Shown piece after piece: positions 1-5,475 of a DNA stretch of 6,589 nt. Numbering within the stretch: position 1 is the stretch's first letter; each line of letters opens with the position of its first letter. The notes under the pieces are model-generated. The model searched no databases, had not been told where the DNA came from, and was given only the letters and a program-made list of their open reading frames with translations. A program made the translations under genes and the position numbers. This DNA comes from JBATBW01 sp049662565. Lineage in GTDB: Bacteria; Bacillota_I; Bacilli_A; Erysipelotrichales; Erysipelotrichaceae. Location: positions 1 through 6,589 of the forward strand of contig JBATBW010000032.1 of NCBI GenBank assembly GCA_049662565.1. The letters run 5' to 3'.

Positions 1-1075
1 ATGGTCCACAAGTGCATTCTAATAAACGGGCTCCTGAAGATAAAAGGCTTGAAAGTATCGAGTTTTCGCTTATCATTTTAAGTACTTGTTTGCTTCCTGG
101 CGAAATGACTAAACTAGTATTTGGATGAACTGATTGGTGTTTTAAAATATTTCCCACATCACATAAATCGGTATAGCTAGAATTAGTACATGACCCGATT
201 GCAACTTGGTCGACAGGTAGTCCTAAAACACTACTTATTGGTTTGACGTTATCTGGGGAATGTGGTAATGCGATCATTGGTTCAAGTTCATCAAGATTGA
301 TTGTATATATTTCATCATATTGTGCATCATTGTCGGGATATATTTCAACAAAATCGTTTTCTCGATTTTGTTTTTTTAGAAATTCCCGGGTTATTTCATC
401 ACTTGGAAAGATGCTTGTGGTAGCACCAAGTTCTGCACCCATATTGCATATGGTAGCTCTTGAAGGGATGCTGAGGTGTTTTAAACCAGATCCAGAGTAT
501 TCGATTATTTTGCCTACACCACCTTTGACACTTAATAATGATAATACTTTTAAAATTATGTCTTTGGCGCTTACTCCTTTTTGTAGTTGGCCGGTAAGGT
601 TGATACAAACTATTTTAGGGGCAATTAAGCGGAAAGGTCTTCCTGCCATTGCACAGGCTACATCTAGTCCTCCGGCACCAATAGCGATAGATCCTATACC
701 TCCTGCCGTTGGCGTGTGAGAATCGCTTCCTAATAATGTTGCGCCGGGTTTAGCGAATCTCTCTAGGTGGATTTGATGGCAAATTCCATTGCCGGGTTTA
801 GAAAAATATATGCCGTATTTATTGGCGACAGTTTGTAAGTATTTGTGGTCATCGGCGTTTTCGTAGCCGTTTTGTAAGGTGTTATGATCGACGTAACTGA
901 TCGATAAATCGGTCTTTACTTTGTCAATGCCCATTGCTTCTAATTGGAGGTAGGCCATTGTACCTGTTGCATCTTGGGTCAAGGTTTGATCAATGCGTAT
1001 TTCTATGGTTTTTCCTTTTTCGTATGATGAGTTTATTAAATGTTTTTTTAGTATTTTTTCGCTTAATGTTGCCAT
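1..1075 (-). CDS. acn: Aconitate hydratase (aconitase), N-terminal 358 residues; C-terminus lies beyond the left edge
   Basis: Catalyses citrate to isocitrate through cis-aconitate in the cytoplasm, using a [4Fe-4S] cluster. Reading the minus strand from 1075 gives an uninterrupted frame to the window edge. It carries the aconitase/IPM-dehydratase landmarks: DHNTLQ (residues 63-68), GSDSHTPTAGG (116-126), GAGGLDVA (133-140) and GSCTNSS (294-300), with cluster ligand Cys296. The frame runs out at CTCGP (354-358), where Cys356 should be the second ligand. The one remaining base (T) fits a third-ligand Cys codon. The overall pattern matches the single-chain bacterial aconitase type resembling the Aquifex and clostridial enzymes (about 640 residues), so roughly 280 residues, including the swivelling domain, are missing. 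The ATG is fixed by GGAGG (+ coordinates 1083-1087) seven bases upstream. The gene is divergent from citrate synthase, whose product is its substrate. LeuC-like dehydratases are related, but this length and pattern favour aconitase. Confidence 0.95.
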   Translation of the reverse strand, partial: MATLSEKILKKHLINSSYEKGKTIEIRIDQTLTQDATGTMAYLQLEAMGIDKVKTDLSISYVDHNTLQNGYENADDHKYLQTVANKYGIYFSKPGNGICHQIHLERFAKPGATLLGSDSHTPTAGGIGSIAIGAGGLDVACAMAGRPFRLIAPKIVCINLTGQLQKGVSAKDIILKVLSLLSVKGGVGKIIEYSGSGLKHLSIPSRATICNMGAELGATTSIFPSDEITREFLKKQNRENDFVEIYPDNDAQYDEIYTINLDELEPMIALPHSPDNVKPISSVLGLPVDQVAIGSCTNSSYTDLCDVGNILKHQSVHPNTSLVISPGSKQVLKMISENSILSSLLSSGARLLECTCGP

Positions 1076-1096
1076 ATAAATTCCTCCATTATTTGT

Positions 1097-1125
1097 AGTA
1101 TAGCACAATATGTAAATTGTTTCAC
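1097..1125 (-). promoter_or_regulatory. Predicted acn promoter with extended -10
   Basis: Read on the minus strand, TGC-TATACT (-10 hexamer at 1097-1102, TGC at 1103-1105) is an extended -10. A 17-bp spacer separates it from GTGAAA (1120-1125), a weak 4/6 match to TTGACA, as is usual where an extended -10 compensates. The start point would fall near 1090, giving a leader of about 15 nt that begins just before the Shine-Dalgarno site. Inference from motif and spacing. Confidence 0.6.
1110..1125. promoter_or_regulatory. cre-like operator, site 1, over the acn -35
   Basis: TGTAAATTGTTTCA (1111-1124) matches the outer positions of the CcpA catabolite-responsive element consensus TGNAANCGNTNNCA, but has TT in place of the central CG. 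It overlaps the predicted acn -35, so a bound protein would block that promoter. Its centre is 22 bp (about two helical turns) from site 2, so both lie on the same face of the DNA. The dyad itself is imperfect. The assignment to CcpA is a hypothesis; another dimeric regulator such as a CcpC-like protein is possible. Confidence 0.35.
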
Positions 1126-1131
1126 TATTTT

Positions 1132-1147
1132 GTGTAAACATTTACAC
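1132..1147. promoter_or_regulatory. Perfect 7-2-7 dyad (cre-like operator, site 2) over the citrate synthase -35
   Basis: GTGTAAA-CA-TTTACAC is a perfect inverted repeat with a two-base centre. The inner 14 bases fit the cre consensus TGNAANCGNTNNCA at every fixed position except the central G, which is A. The dyad covers the predicted -35 of the citrate synthase promoter (1135-1140), a repressing position. CcpA is known to repress the B. subtilis citrate synthase gene citZ, which makes a LacI-family repressor plausible but not shown. Confidence 0.5.
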
Positions 1148-1163
1148 TATATAGTGCTATAAT
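1135..1163 (+). promoter_or_regulatory. Predicted promoter of the citrate synthase-icd operon, extended -10
   Basis: TGC-TATAAT (-10 hexamer 1158-1163, TGC 1155-1157) is a consensus extended -10. It lies 17 bp downstream of TAAACA (1135-1140), a 4/6 match to TTGACA. Transcription would start near 1170, leaving a leader of only about 12 nt with the AGAGG site (1169-1173) at its very 5' end. The spacer holds a 12-bp palindrome, CACTATATAGTG (1145-1156). Confidence 0.7.
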
Positions 1164-1181
1164 AATTTAGAGGTAAATCAT

Positions 1182-2510
1182 ATGGATAATAATTTAAAAA
1201 ATTTTTTGGAAAAGTCATATAAATACAATGTAATCAATAAAGAGTGGTATCAAAAATATGAAGTAAAAAACGGTTTAAGAAATGAAGATGGCACTGGTGT
1301 ATTAGTTGGTTTAACTAAGGTATCTGATGTTGTTGGATATAAAAAGACCGATGGGAAAAAAGTTGATGATTATGGAAGATTAATATATAGAGGTATTGAT
1401 ATTGAAGATATCATCAATAATAATGATAAAAGATATTTGTTTGAGGAAGTAAGTTTTTTGATTTTGTTTGGATACTTACCTTCAAAAGATGAATTTGATT
1501 GCTTTAAAAAAGAAATTAGCGCTCATTATTTATTGCCCGATGGTTTTTTAGAAAACAAGATATTAAGATCTCCTAGTAATAATTTAATGAACAAACTTCA
1601 ACAAGATGTCTTAACATTGTTTAATTATGATCCTAATGGTGATGATACTAATGTGGATAATGTTTTGAATCAAGGGATTAATTTGATCAGCAAGATGGTT
1701 TGTTTAGTATGTTATAACTATATGAGTAAGATTAATTATTTTGATCAAAAAAGCATGTATATTCATCATATAGATTTGGATAAAAGTATCAGTGAAAATT
1801 TGTTATCACTATTAAGAGTTGATCAAAAATATACTAAAGAAGAAGCGTCATTATTAGATGTTTGTTTATTATTACATGCCGATCATGGTGGCGGGAATAA
1901 TTCAACATTTGTTAATGTGGTAATTAGTTCAACGGGTACGGATTTATATTCTTCGTTTGCAGGGTCAATTGGTTCATTAAAAGGGCCAAAACATGGTGGT
2001 GCAAATATTCAAGTTAGTAAAATGATGGATACTATTATTGATGATATTGGTATTACTACAAATGAAAATGATATTAGAGTGATTATTAAAAAATTATTGA
2101 ATAAAGATTATTTTGATTGTAGTGGTTTAGTTTATGGAATGGGCCATGCAGTATATACATTAAGTGATCCAAGAAGTGAAATTTTAAAAAACAAGGCAAA
2201 AATTGTTGCGCAAAATAAGGGTTTAATAGATAAGTACAATTTTTATTGTTTGTTTGAAAAAATAGCAAAAGAAGAAATTCTAATTAAAAAAGGTATTCAT
2301 GTATGTAGTAATGTTGATTTTTATAGTGGATTAGTTTATCAGATGTTAGGTATTGATAAACAGCTATATACATTATTATTTGTTGTCGCAAGAAGTGTTG
2401 GTTGGTTGGCTCATAATATTGAAAGTCAACTATATAGTGGGAAGATTGTTCGTCCTGCAACAAAATATGTTGGGGAGTTTAGCGAATACATTGATATTGA
2501 AAAAAGGTAG
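1182..2510 (+). CDS. gltA: Citrate synthase
   Basis: Condenses oxaloacetate with acetyl-CoA to citrate, the entry step of the oxidative TCA branch; cytoplasmic. The 442-residue product has the expected landmarks in order: GRLIYRGIDIED (65-76) of the N-terminal domain, HADHGGGN (232-239) with an active-site His at 235 or 232, GPKHGGAN (268-275) with catalytic His271, GMGHAVYTLSDPR (319-331) with oxaloacetate-binding His322, NVDFYSG (377-383) with catalytic Asp379, and RSVGWLAH (404-411). These correspond to E. coli GltA His264, His305 and Asp362. AGAGG (1169-1173) lies 8 nt before the ATG. An N-terminal segment of about 40 residues precedes the core, and GHAVYT replaces the more usual GHRVYK or GHGVLR, marking a Bacillota subgroup. 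A 2-methylcitrate synthase activity cannot be excluded from sequence alone, but neighbouring aconitase and isocitrate dehydrogenase favour citrate. The icd gene follows after 5 nt, so the two are co-transcribed. Confidence 0.96.
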   Translation: MDNNLKNFLEKSYKYNVINKEWYQKYEVKNGLRNEDGTGVLVGLTKVSDVVGYKKTDGKKVDDYGRLIYRGIDIEDIINNNDKRYLFEEVSFLILFGYLPSKDEFDCFKKEISAHYLLPDGFLENKILRSPSNNLMNKLQQDVLTLFNYDPNGDDTNVDNVLNQGINLISKMVCLVCYNYMSKINYFDQKSMYIHHIDLDKSISENLLSLLRVDQKYTKEEASLLDVCLLLHADHGGGNNSTFVNVVISSTGTDLYSSFAGSIGSLKGPKHGGANIQVSKMMDTIIDDIGITTNENDIRVIIKKLLNKDYFDCSGLVYGMGHAVYTLSDPRSEILKNKAKIVAQNKGLIDKYNFYCLFEKIAKEEILIKKGIHVCSNVDFYSGLVYQMLGIDKQLYTLLFVVARSVGWLAHNIESQLYSGKIVRPATKYVGEFSEYIDIEKR

Positions 2511-2515
2511 ATAAT

Positions 2516-3514
2516 ATGAAAAAAATAACAGTTTTAAAAGGTGATGGAATAGGACCGGAAATATGTGAAGAAGTAATTAGACTGTTGAAGGCAACTAAAG
2601 TGGGATTAGAATTTGATCTTTGTGAAATTGGAGCAGATTGTCTAAATAAATATGGTCAGTTAATTCCGGATTATACAATGGAGTCAATTGAAAAAAATAA
2701 AGTTGTATTAAAGGCGCCAATTACTACTCCAATTGGCAAGGGTTTTAAAAGTTTAAATGTCCAATTAAGAAATAGGTTTGATCTATATCAAAATATTAGG
2801 CCAGCACTAAGTTTGCCTAATATTCAAACTCCTTTTTCTAATATAGATGTCATAACATTTAGAGAAAATACGGAAGACTTATATATTGGTGAAGAAATAG
2901 TCATTAATGAAAATGAAGTACATGCGATCAAGAAAATAACTAGATTTGCGAGCGAAAGAATTATTCGTAGTGCTTTCGAGTATGCGATAAATAATGGGCG
3001 ACAAAAGGTCACTTGTGTGCATAAAGCTAACATTTTGAAACTTAGTGATGGTCTTTTTTTAAAAGTGTTTAATGAAATTAGAGAAGATTATCCAAGTATC
3101 GAAGCAAATAGTATAATTGTCGATAATTTGTGTATGCAATTAGTGACTAATCCTCAGCAATTTGATGTAATGGTAATGCCCAACTTATATGGAGATATTG
3201 TCTCTGATTTGACAAGCGGTTTAATTGGCGGTCTAGGTCTATTACCTAGTGCAAATATTGGTGAAGATTGTGCTTTCTTTGAAGCAGTACACGGTAGTGC
3301 ACCGGATATTGCGGGTAAAAATAAGGCTAATCCAATTGCCTTAATATTAGCTTCTTGCATGATGTTGGATTATTTAGAAATGAATGATGTCAGTGAAAAT
3401 ATTCGCCAATCGATTAATAAAGTTTTATTGGAAAATAAAGTAAGGACTAGTGATATTGGTGGCAATTCATCTACTAAGGAATTTGTTGATGAATTGATTA
3501 GTAAGTTAGATTAA
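2516..3514 (+). CDS. icd: Isocitrate dehydrogenase, probably NAD-dependent
   Basis: Oxidatively decarboxylates isocitrate to 2-oxoglutarate, the carbon skeleton of glutamate. The 332-residue product is a beta-decarboxylating dehydrogenase of the IDH/IPMDH fold: KGDGIGPEI at 8-16, TPIGKGFKSLNVQLRNRFDLY (71-91) with substrate-binding Ser79, Asn81, Arg85 and Arg95, ENTEDLY (118-124), Lys170 in HKANILK, VDN (202-204), YGDIVSD (225-231) supplying metal-binding aspartates, and HGSAPDIAGK (259-268). The Ser79-Leu-Asn triad and GKG loop resemble IDH rather than 3-isopropylmalate dehydrogenase. Asp264 in SAPDIAG is the residue that holds the adenosine ribose in NAD enzymes; NADP-type IDH has a Lys-Tyr pair there, so NAD is inferred. 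Only a weak AAAGG (about 2503-2507) precedes the ATG, and with a 5-nt gap this suggests translational coupling to citrate synthase. IPMDH or homoisocitrate dehydrogenase are the alternatives; position beside citrate synthase and aconitase argues against them. Confidence 0.9.
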   Translation: MKKITVLKGDGIGPEICEEVIRLLKATKVGLEFDLCEIGADCLNKYGQLIPDYTMESIEKNKVVLKAPITTPIGKGFKSLNVQLRNRFDLYQNIRPALSLPNIQTPFSNIDVITFRENTEDLYIGEEIVINENEVHAIKKITRFASERIIRSAFEYAINNGRQKVTCVHKANILKLSDGLFLKVFNEIREDYPSIEANSIIVDNLCMQLVTNPQQFDVMVMPNLYGDIVSDLTSGLIGGLGLLPSANIGEDCAFFEAVHGSAPDIAGKNKANPIALILASCMMLDYLEMNDVSENIRQSINKVLLENKVRTSDIGGNSSTKEFVDELISKLD

Positions 3515-3538
3515 CAAGTATTTTGTAAAGTATGATTC

Positions 3539-3576
3539 GGATTAACTAGGATATTTATCGTAGTTAATCCTTTTTT
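3539..3576 (+). terminator. Rho-independent terminator of the citrate synthase-icd operon
   Basis: GGATTAACTA (3539-3548) and TAGTTAATCC (3561-3570) form a perfect 10-bp stem, followed directly by six T residues (3571-3576). The 12-base loop region can extend the stem through GATA/TATC after a G-G mismatch. It begins 25 bp after the icd stop and closes this operon. Confidence 0.9.
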
Positions 3577-3661
3577 GTTTAATATTTGATGGTTGATAAT
3601 AAGAGCAGGTGTAAATAAACATTAAATAGTTTGAAAAATGAATTGTAGAAAATTATGTGAA

Positions 3662-3676
3662 TTAATTGACAATTAA
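3662..3676. promoter_or_regulatory. 15-bp dyad over the alcohol dehydrogenase -35
   Basis: TTAATTG-A-CAATTAA is a perfect 7-1-7 inverted repeat containing the whole TTGACA box (3666-3671). A protein bound here would compete with RNA polymerase. AT-rich intergenic DNA yields such repeats by chance fairly often, so this is only a candidate operator. Confidence 0.35.
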
Positions 3677-3694
3677 AAAAATAATAATTAAAAT
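3666..3694 (+). promoter_or_regulatory. Predicted promoter of the alcohol dehydrogenase gene
   Basis: Consensus TTGACA (3666-3671), a 17-bp spacer and TAAAAT (3689-3694, 5/6 match) form a strong housekeeping-type promoter. Transcription would start near 3701, giving a leader of about 43 nt. The rest of the gap, 3577-3660, shows only AT-rich DNA with no further structure I can support. Confidence 0.7.
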
Positions 3695-3711
3695 AAACTT
3701 AAGAAAGACAT

Positions 3712-3727
3712 TTTACCATTTGGTAAA
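3712..3727. promoter_or_regulatory. Perfect 7-2-7 dyad in the alcohol dehydrogenase leader
   Basis: TTTACCA-TT-TGGTAAA lies just downstream of the predicted start point and four bases before the AGGAGG ribosome binding site. As DNA it could be an operator acting as a roadblock. As RNA it would make only a weak, tight-looped hairpin (5-6 bp), so the operator reading is preferred. The cognate regulator is unknown; the nearby TetR gene has a differently built dyad at its own promoter. Confidence 0.45.
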
Positions 3728-3730
3728 GTA

Positions 3731-3736
3731 AGGAGG
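3731..3736 (+). promoter_or_regulatory. Ribosome binding site that fixes a TTG start
   Basis: AGGAGG lies 7 nt before the TTG at 3744, ideal spacing. The next in-frame ATG (3759) would be 22 nt away, too far for this site. The TTG start also restores the conserved MKGFAM N-terminus of the enzyme family. Confidence 0.9.
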
Positions 3737-3743
3737 TAGAAGA

Positions 3744-4802
3744 TTGAAAGGTTTTGCGATGAAAAGAATTGGAGAAACAGGGTGGATTGAAAAAGAAGCG
3801 CCTAAATGCGGAGCATTAGATGCTTTAGTTAAACCATTAGCGATTTCTCCATGTACATCTGATGTACATACAGTATGGGCTGGAGCGATTGGTGATCGCC
3901 ATGATATGATTTTAGGTCATGAAGCAGTTGGTGAAGTAGTAGAAGTTGGTGAATTAGTAAAAGATTTTAAAGTTGGTGATGTTGTTATTGTCCCAGCTAT
4001 TACACCAGATTGGGGAGCTTTAGAATCACAAGGTGGTTATTCAATGCATTCAGGCGGGATGTTATCTGGCTGGAAATTCTCTAATTTTAAAGATGGCGTT
4101 TTTGGTGAAATATTTCATGTAAATGAAGCTGATGCAAATATGGCTTTACTACCTAAGGGTATGGATTATGCAGCTGCTGTAATGTTTTGTGATATGGTTC
4201 CAACAGGTATACATGGTGTAGAACTTGCAGATGTGCAATTTGGCGATACTGTTTGTGTAATTGGTATTGGTCCTGTTGGCTTGATGAGTGTTGCAGGGGC
4301 TGCCATTAGAGGGGCTGGTAGATTATTTGCGGTCGGTTCTCGACCAAATTGTATTGAAGTTGCGAAAGAGTTTGGGGCAACAGATATTATTAATTATCGT
4401 GAAGGTGATATTGTTGAACAAATTATGAAAGCTACGAATAATAAAGGTGTTGATAAAGTGATAATTGCCGGTGGTGATGTCGATACTTTTGCTCAAGCTA
4501 TTAAAATGTTGAAGCCAGGCGGGCGTATTGGCAATGTTAATTACTTAGGTGAAGGTGATAATATCCCTATCCCTCGTGTTGAATGGGGTTGTGGTATGGG
4601 TCATAAAGTTATTGCTGGAGGGTTAATGCCTGGTGGTCGTTTACGTATGGAAAAACTTCTTTCTTTAATGACTAGTGGTCGTATTGATACTTCTAAATTA
4701 GTTACTCATGTGTTTGAAGGTTTTGAACATGTAGAAGATGCTTTAATGTTGATGAAGGATAAACCAAAGGATTTAATCAAACCTGTCGTATTAATTAAAT
4801 AG
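3744..4802 (+). CDS. NADP-dependent secondary alcohol dehydrogenase, zinc type
   Basis: Interconverts secondary alcohols and ketones (for example isopropanol/acetone) or aldehydes and alcohols, probably re-oxidising NADPH during fermentation; cytoplasmic. The 352-residue chain matches the Clostridium beijerinckii/Thermoanaerobacter medium-chain enzyme in length and, without gaps, in numbering: catalytic zinc ligands Cys37, His59 and Asp150, with Glu60; Rossmann GIGPVG at 174-179; and the NADP-binding set Gly198-Ser199-Arg200 and Tyr218. Pocket residues Ser39, Ala85, Ile86, Trp110, Tyr267 and Leu294 also agree with the Thermoanaerobacter enzyme. The structural-zinc four-cysteine lobe of horse-type ADH is absent, as expected in this subfamily. 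The start is TTG, supported by AGGAGG and the MKGFAM family N-terminus. It stands alone between two terminators with its own promoter, so it is a single-gene transcript. Exact physiological substrate is not readable from sequence. Confidence 0.95.
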   Translation: MKGFAMKRIGETGWIEKEAPKCGALDALVKPLAISPCTSDVHTVWAGAIGDRHDMILGHEAVGEVVEVGELVKDFKVGDVVIVPAITPDWGALESQGGYSMHSGGMLSGWKFSNFKDGVFGEIFHVNEADANMALLPKGMDYAAAVMFCDMVPTGIHGVELADVQFGDTVCVIGIGPVGLMSVAGAAIRGAGRLFAVGSRPNCIEVAKEFGATDIINYREGDIVEQIMKATNNKGVDKVIIAGGDVDTFAQAIKMLKPGGRIGNVNYLGEGDNIPIPRVEWGCGMGHKVIAGGLMPGGRLRMEKLLSLMTSGRIDTSKLVTHVFEGFEHVEDALMLMKDKPKDLIKPVVLIK

Positions 4803-4809
4803 TTTAGAT

Positions 4810-4835
4810 AAAGTCGCATAAATATGCGACTTTTT
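4810..4835 (+). terminator. Rho-independent terminator after the alcohol dehydrogenase gene
   Basis: AAAGTCGCATA (4810-4820) and TATGCGACTTT (4823-4833) are perfect reverse complements separated by AA. In practice this gives a stem of about 10 bp with a tetraloop, and the 3' side runs into T residues to 4835. It starts 7 bp after the stop codon and ends just before the tetR -35 box, insulating the two units. Confidence 0.93.
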
Positions 4836-4837
4836 CA

Positions 4838-4866
4838 TTGACAAATAGTAAACAACGGTTTATTAT
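4838..4866 (+). promoter_or_regulatory. Predicted promoter of the tetR-ABC transporter operon
   Basis: Perfect TTGACA (4838-4843), an exact 17-bp spacer and TATTAT (4861-4866, 5/6 match). The start point would be near 4873, about 23 nt before the start codon. Such a near-consensus promoter suits an operon that is held off by a repressor. Confidence 0.8.
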
Positions 4867-4867
4867 T
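4844..4867. promoter_or_regulatory. Probable TetR-family operator (autoregulation)
   Basis: AATAGTAAAC (4844-4853), spacer AACG, then GTTTATTATT (4858-4867) form an inverted repeat with 9 of 10 positions paired. It fills the entire -35/-10 spacer and covers the -10 box. This size and placement are typical of TetR-family repressors that control their own operon. Binding by the adjacent gene product is inference from position. Confidence 0.7.
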
Positions 4868-4883
4868 AAAATGTATAATGAAC

Positions 4884-4888
4884 GGAGG
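4884..4888 (+). promoter_or_regulatory. Ribosome binding site that decides the tetR start
   Basis: GGAGG lies 7 nt before the ATG at 4896. The frame also has an ATG at 4878, but that one precedes the ribosome binding site and lies within a few bases of the predicted transcription start, so 4896 is taken as the true start. Confidence 0.88.
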
Positions 4889-4895
4889 TTTACTA

Positions 4896-5471
4896 ATGGC
4901 TCAAATATTAAAAGATGATGTAAGAAATAATATTATAAAAGCTGCGAGAAATCATTTTGTTTTATATGGTGTAGAAAAAGCAAAAATGCGAGAAATTGCG
5001 ATCGATGCGAATATGACGGTTGGTAATTTGTATCGTTATTATGAAAGTAAGGAAGCGTTATTACAGGCAGTTGTTCTTCCATGTATGGATGATTTAGATA
5101 AATTGATTGAAAAGATTAGTGAGAATAAATTGTCTTTAAGTAAAGAAGTGAAAGATGTAGAAATTGATCAATTAGTTATTGTGAAAAATTTTAATGTATT
5201 AATTGATGAGTTGGTAGATATTTCGGTCAAATATCCGATTGAAATGAATATTATTGCCAAGAACGATGAGATGATTAGTAATATTACTAATTGGTTGAAT
5301 AGTGTTTATCATTTGTTATTTGTAAATAACGGTTATGATGAAGTACTTATAAATATGATTAGTATTAGTACAATCAGTGCTTTTAAGGAAGCGTTCAAGA
5401 ACAATGAAAAATGCGATATAAAGAAAGTTATTTTACAATATCTAACGATAATTGTGAATGGAATGAGGTAA
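4896..5471 (+). CDS. TetR/AcrR-family transcriptional regulator
   Basis: Dimeric ligand-responsive repressor, here probably controlling itself and the transporter genes behind it. The 191-residue chain is typical in length. The N-terminal DNA-binding domain is clear: helix 1 around 8-24 (VRNNIIKAARNHFVLYG), then a helix-turn-helix at about 28-52, REIAIDANMTVGNLYRYYESK, containing the hallmark GNLYRYYESKEAL. From about residue 60 the chain is a helical ligand/dimerisation domain with no recognisable ligand signature, as usual for this family. The start at 4896 is chosen over an in-frame ATG at 4878 because of GGAGG at 4884-4888. The promoter carries a 24-bp dyad suited to self-repression. The ABC ATPase begins 4 nt after the stop, so both are on one transcript. 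The inducing ligand cannot be inferred. Confidence 0.93.
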   Translation: MAQILKDDVRNNIIKAARNHFVLYGVEKAKMREIAIDANMTVGNLYRYYESKEALLQAVVLPCMDDLDKLIEKISENKLSLSKEVKDVEIDQLVIVKNFNVLIDELVDISVKYPIEMNIIAKNDEMISNITNWLNSVYHLLFVNNGYDEVLINMISISTISAFKEAFKNNEKCDIKKVILQYLTIIVNGMR

Positions 5472-5475
5472 GAAT

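Noticed and set aside
243..719. A 158-codon plus-strand open frame inside the aconitase region
   Set aside because: It lies antisense to the well-conserved aconitase frame, has no ribosome binding site and shows no family resemblance. It is a shadow of the real gene.
2086..3360. Short minus-strand frames inside citrate synthase and isocitrate dehydrogenase, and similar ones in the aconitase and ATPase genes
   Set aside because: All are 60-70 codons, lie inside conserved genes in another frame and lack plausible ribosome binding sites.
3515..3743. Possible small RNA or riboswitch in the gap before the alcohol dehydrogenase gene
   Set aside because: Apart from the icd terminator, promoter and dyads, the gap is AT-rich with no stable multi-stem fold or known aptamer motif that I can see by eye.
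1132..4867. Possible shared operator between citrate synthase site 2 and the tetR dyad (both contain GTAAAC)
   Set aside because: The half-site order and spacing differ (GTAAA-2-TTTAC against GTAAAC-4-GTTTAT), and short AT-rich matches are expected by chance.
4874..4879. TGTATAATG, which looks like an extended -10, just before tetR
   Set aside because: Transcription from it would start at about 4886, within the ribosome binding site, and it has no -35 at proper spacing. The TTGACA-17-TATTAT pair upstream fits far better.
4878..4895. Upstream in-frame ATG adding six residues to the TetR protein
   Set aside because: It precedes the GGAGG site and lies a few bases from the predicted transcript 5' end, so it could not be translated efficiently.
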